Assembly (NCBI RefSeq): GCF_900104595.1
Contig: NZ_FNVY01000003.1
Span: 1-64,000 of the forward strand
Direction of reading: 5' to 3'
DNA: 64,000 nt
Origin: Enterococcus timonensis
Lineage (GTDB): Bacteria; Bacillota; Bacilli; Lactobacillales; Enterococcaceae
The position numbers were made by a program, and so were the translations under genes. Positions 62,555 through 64,000 of the stretch are shown in pieces; position 1 is the stretch's first letter, and every line of letters starts with the position of its first letter. The notes under the pieces are model-generated. The model was given only the letters and a program-made list of their open reading frames with translations, ran no database searches and was not told where the DNA came from.

Positions 62555-62976
62555 CTTTAACTATTTGCTTGTTTGCCTGCCAAGCAAAAAAGCCAATTGA
62601 AATGAAGACACAGCAAGAAATTGAAAAATGGCAGACTGAAAATGATTTTTCATTTTCTTTCGTGGCAAAGTCCACAGATGGCCAGCTTCAACCCTTTAGT
62701 AAGATAGTGCCCGCCGATGCAACAAATATCGGATTTTCCATAAATGATTTGGGGCGAGCTTTCTCCTTGCCGCAAGGATTGTTCATTGTATATATGGACG
62801 ATAAAAAAGAATTCGAGGAAAATTTTACAAAAGAAAAACCACTGGATAATGCCGGCGGAGTCGCTCACATAAGAGAAATAGGGGCTTTTAAAAAAGGGAA
62901 ACACCAGATGCGTTTGGTTGTAACCAGGTCAGGAGAGACGTCACGAGCGGTCACTTTAAATTATGAAATAAATTAA
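62555..62976 (+). pseudogene. 5'-truncated lipoprotein gene
   Basis: The open frame reads SLTICLFACQAKKP, which is the end of a lipoprotein signal peptide with its lipobox Cys. There is no upstream Met or ribosome site: the frame runs back into the terminator of the preceding gene and a stop codon. The rest (about 130 aa) is an intact soluble extracellular domain of unknown family. A TTG at 62569 could start translation but would leave no working signal peptide. Confidence 0.6.
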
Positions 62977-62983
62977 AAAAATA

Positions 62984-63030
62984 AAAATACAGTTAGCACA
63001 TGACCGCGCTAACTGTATTTTTATTTTTTT
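62984..63030. terminator. Terminator behind the truncated lipoprotein gene
   Basis: AAAAATACAGTTAGC/GCTAACTGTATTTTT hairpin with T on both sides. Confidence 0.85.
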
Positions 63031-63059
63031 CTACACCGCATGACGCGCCTTTGACAACC
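63022..63059 (-). repeat. Solitary half of the inverted repeat family
   Basis: Only one arm is present (TTTTTCTACACCGC through TTGACAACC). It borders the terminator, so it looks like a deletion remnant. Confidence 0.65.
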
Positions 63060-63068
63060 TTATTTGAC

Positions 63069-63176
63069 GGTGTCTTTTGGGCAATGGCTAGGGAAAAAGA
63101 TAATTCTTTCAGTGAATGTACCATTCGTCCTCGGTTTTCCTAATTTTCTACACCGATTGACGCGCCTTCGACAACC
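63069..63176 (-). repeat. Imperfect inverted repeat family, copy 15
   Basis: Outermost of a tandem array of three. Arms GGTGTCTTTTGGGC and GCGCCTTCGACAACC do not match in the variable block, so it is a mosaic. Confidence 0.8.
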
Positions 63177-63185
63177 TTATTTGAC

Positions 63186-63293
63186 GGTGTCTTTTGGGCA
63201 ATGGCTAGGGAAAAAGATAATTCTTTCAGAGAATGTACCATTCATCTTCAGAATTCCTATTTTCCTACACCATTGAACGCCCAAAATACAACC
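63186..63293 (-). repeat. Imperfect inverted repeat family, copy 14
   Basis: Middle copy. Arms GGTGTCTTTTGGGC and GCCCAAAATACAACC are complementary in the variable block (TTTTGGGC). Confidence 0.85.
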
Positions 63294-63302
63294 TTATTTG
63301 AC

Positions 63303-63411
63303 GGTGTCTCAGGCGCAGCGGTTAGGAAAATAGATAAAACTTCCGGCGAATGTACCCATTCGTTCTCGGTTTTCCTAATTTTCTACACCGCTTGACGCGC
63401 CTTCGACAACC
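63303..63411 (-). repeat. Imperfect inverted repeat family, copy 13 (adjacent to the ZIP gene)
   Basis: Directly abuts the stop codon of the ZIP transporter gene. Arms GGTGTCTCAGGCGC and GCGCCTTCGACAACC. The unit period in the array is about 117 bp. Confidence 0.85.
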
Positions 63412-64000
63412 TTATCCTAAAGCTACGTCTAGGATCATCATGATTGTGAATCCTACCATCACGCCGAAGACGGCGTAGTGGTTTTTTGAGCTGGAGGTTT
63501 GTTGGGCTTCGGGAATTAATTCTTCCACCACTACGTAAATCATGGCGCCAGCGGCAAAAGCTAGAGCGTATGGTAAAAGTGATTGGACGCGGGTGACTAA
63601 AATTGCTCCCAACACGCCGGCGATAGGTTCAACAATCCCGGATGCTTGACCGTATAAAAATGATTTGGTGCGGCTTAATCCTTCTTGGCGCAATGGAATG
63701 GAAACCGCCGCGCCTTCTGGAAAGTTTTGAATTCCGATACCGAGTGCAACTGAAATCGCCGCTAAAATACCAGCAGTGGGGGAAATCATTTCATTGGCCG
63801 CTCCAAAGGCAACTCCGACGGCTAAACCTTCTGGAATATTGTGCAAAGTAATCGAGAAAACCAAGAGAACCGTCCGTTTTAAATGTGAAGGCATACCTTC
63901 TGTTTCGTGTTTGGGACCAAAGTGCATATGAGGAATTGTTTTGTCGGCAATATATAAAAATATTCCGCCGGCACCAAAACCAATCGCGGCTACTAGCCAG
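63412..64000 (-). CDS. ZIP family metal transporter (partial at the right edge)
   Basis: Membrane transporter for divalent metals such as zinc, cut by the window end. The visible 196 codons start in frame at the edge (WLVAAIGFGAGG...). They include the metal-site helices HNIPEGLAVGVAFG and QNFPEGAAVSIPLR and a further membrane-embedded acidic site (VVEELIPEA). Family GufA/ZupT-like. The start codon lies beyond position 64000. Confidence 0.88.
   Translation of the reverse strand, partial: WLVAAIGFGAGGIFLYIADKTIPHMHFGPKHETEGMPSHLKRTVLLVFSITLHNIPEGLAVGVAFGAANEMISPTAGILAAISVALGIGIQNFPEGAAVSIPLRQEGLSRTKSFLYGQASGIVEPIAGVLGAILVTRVQSLLPYALAFAAGAMIYVVVEELIPEAQQTSSSKNHYAVFGVMVGFTIMMILDVALG

Noticed and set aside
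63064-63395. CRISPR-like regular array and open frames across it
   Set aside because: The repeats are about 110-bp inverted-repeat elements with a 117-bp period, not short repeats with unique spacers, and there are no cas genes. The open frames simply read through the elements.
53307-63411. Repeat elements as ordinary intrinsic terminators
   Set aside because: They lack a T run after the stem, and several gene ends carrying them have a separate normal terminator nearby (croS, purA, pplA).

Overview
The window reads as a low-GC Gram-positive chromosome of the order Lactobacillales, most like Enterococcus or a close relative, spanning the replication origin. The basis is the order rpmH-oriC-dnaA-oriC-dnaN-yaaA-recF-gyrB-gyrA, flanked by jag/yidC/rnpA, mnmE/mnmG/rsmG/parA/parB and guaB/serS on the left and by rpsF-ssb-rpsR, gdpP-rplI-dnaB, purA and ctsR-clpC on the right. 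I do not name a species.

Layout. 1-2200: a 16S rRNA gene on the minus strand (its 23S partner would lie outside the window) with tandem promoters. 2200-9100: a CroRS-like two-component system, a D-Ala-D-Ala carboxypeptidase, a T-box controlled serS and a PgdA-like deacetylase, which together form an envelope-stress and wall-modification neighbourhood. 9100-23500 (minus strand): guaB, ychF, parAB, rsmG, a Nudix gene, mnmG, mnmE, small membrane proteins, jag, yidC, rnpA, rpmH. 23500-25570: a bipartite origin around dnaA, with DnaA boxes on both sides and a DnaA-trio-like unwinding element before dnaN. 25570-34860: dnaN, remnants of a LytTR regulator and an ABC transporter, then yaaA-recF-gyrB-gyrA and rpsF-ssb-rpsR. 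34900-38460: an accessory island of many tiny membrane or secreted peptides, a CPBP-protease-like protein and an Rgg-type regulator, with a duplicated promoter segment. 38500-53300: gdpP, rplI, dnaB, purA, ctsR-clpC, two U32-family tRNA hydroxylation genes, an ECF S component next to queG, and a double GNAT protein. 53500-61530: a complete flavin-based extracellular electron transfer locus with divergent arms (dmkB-eetB-eetA-ndh2 and pplA-fmnB-dmkA). 61580-64000: a TMEM175-like channel, a small membrane protein, a 5'-truncated lipoprotein gene and a ZIP transporter that runs off the right edge.

The most unusual thing I see is a family of about 15 imperfect inverted repeats of roughly 110 bp scattered over the window. 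Nearly all begin within 0-15 bp of a stop codon and always lie in the same orientation relative to the gene they follow. Several carry different arm sequences that stay complementary within the copy. This looks like a mobile, structured 3'-UTR element. A second candidate is the Rgg-linked small-peptide island, whose duplicated promoter carries a 27-bp string found a third time upstream of dnaB.
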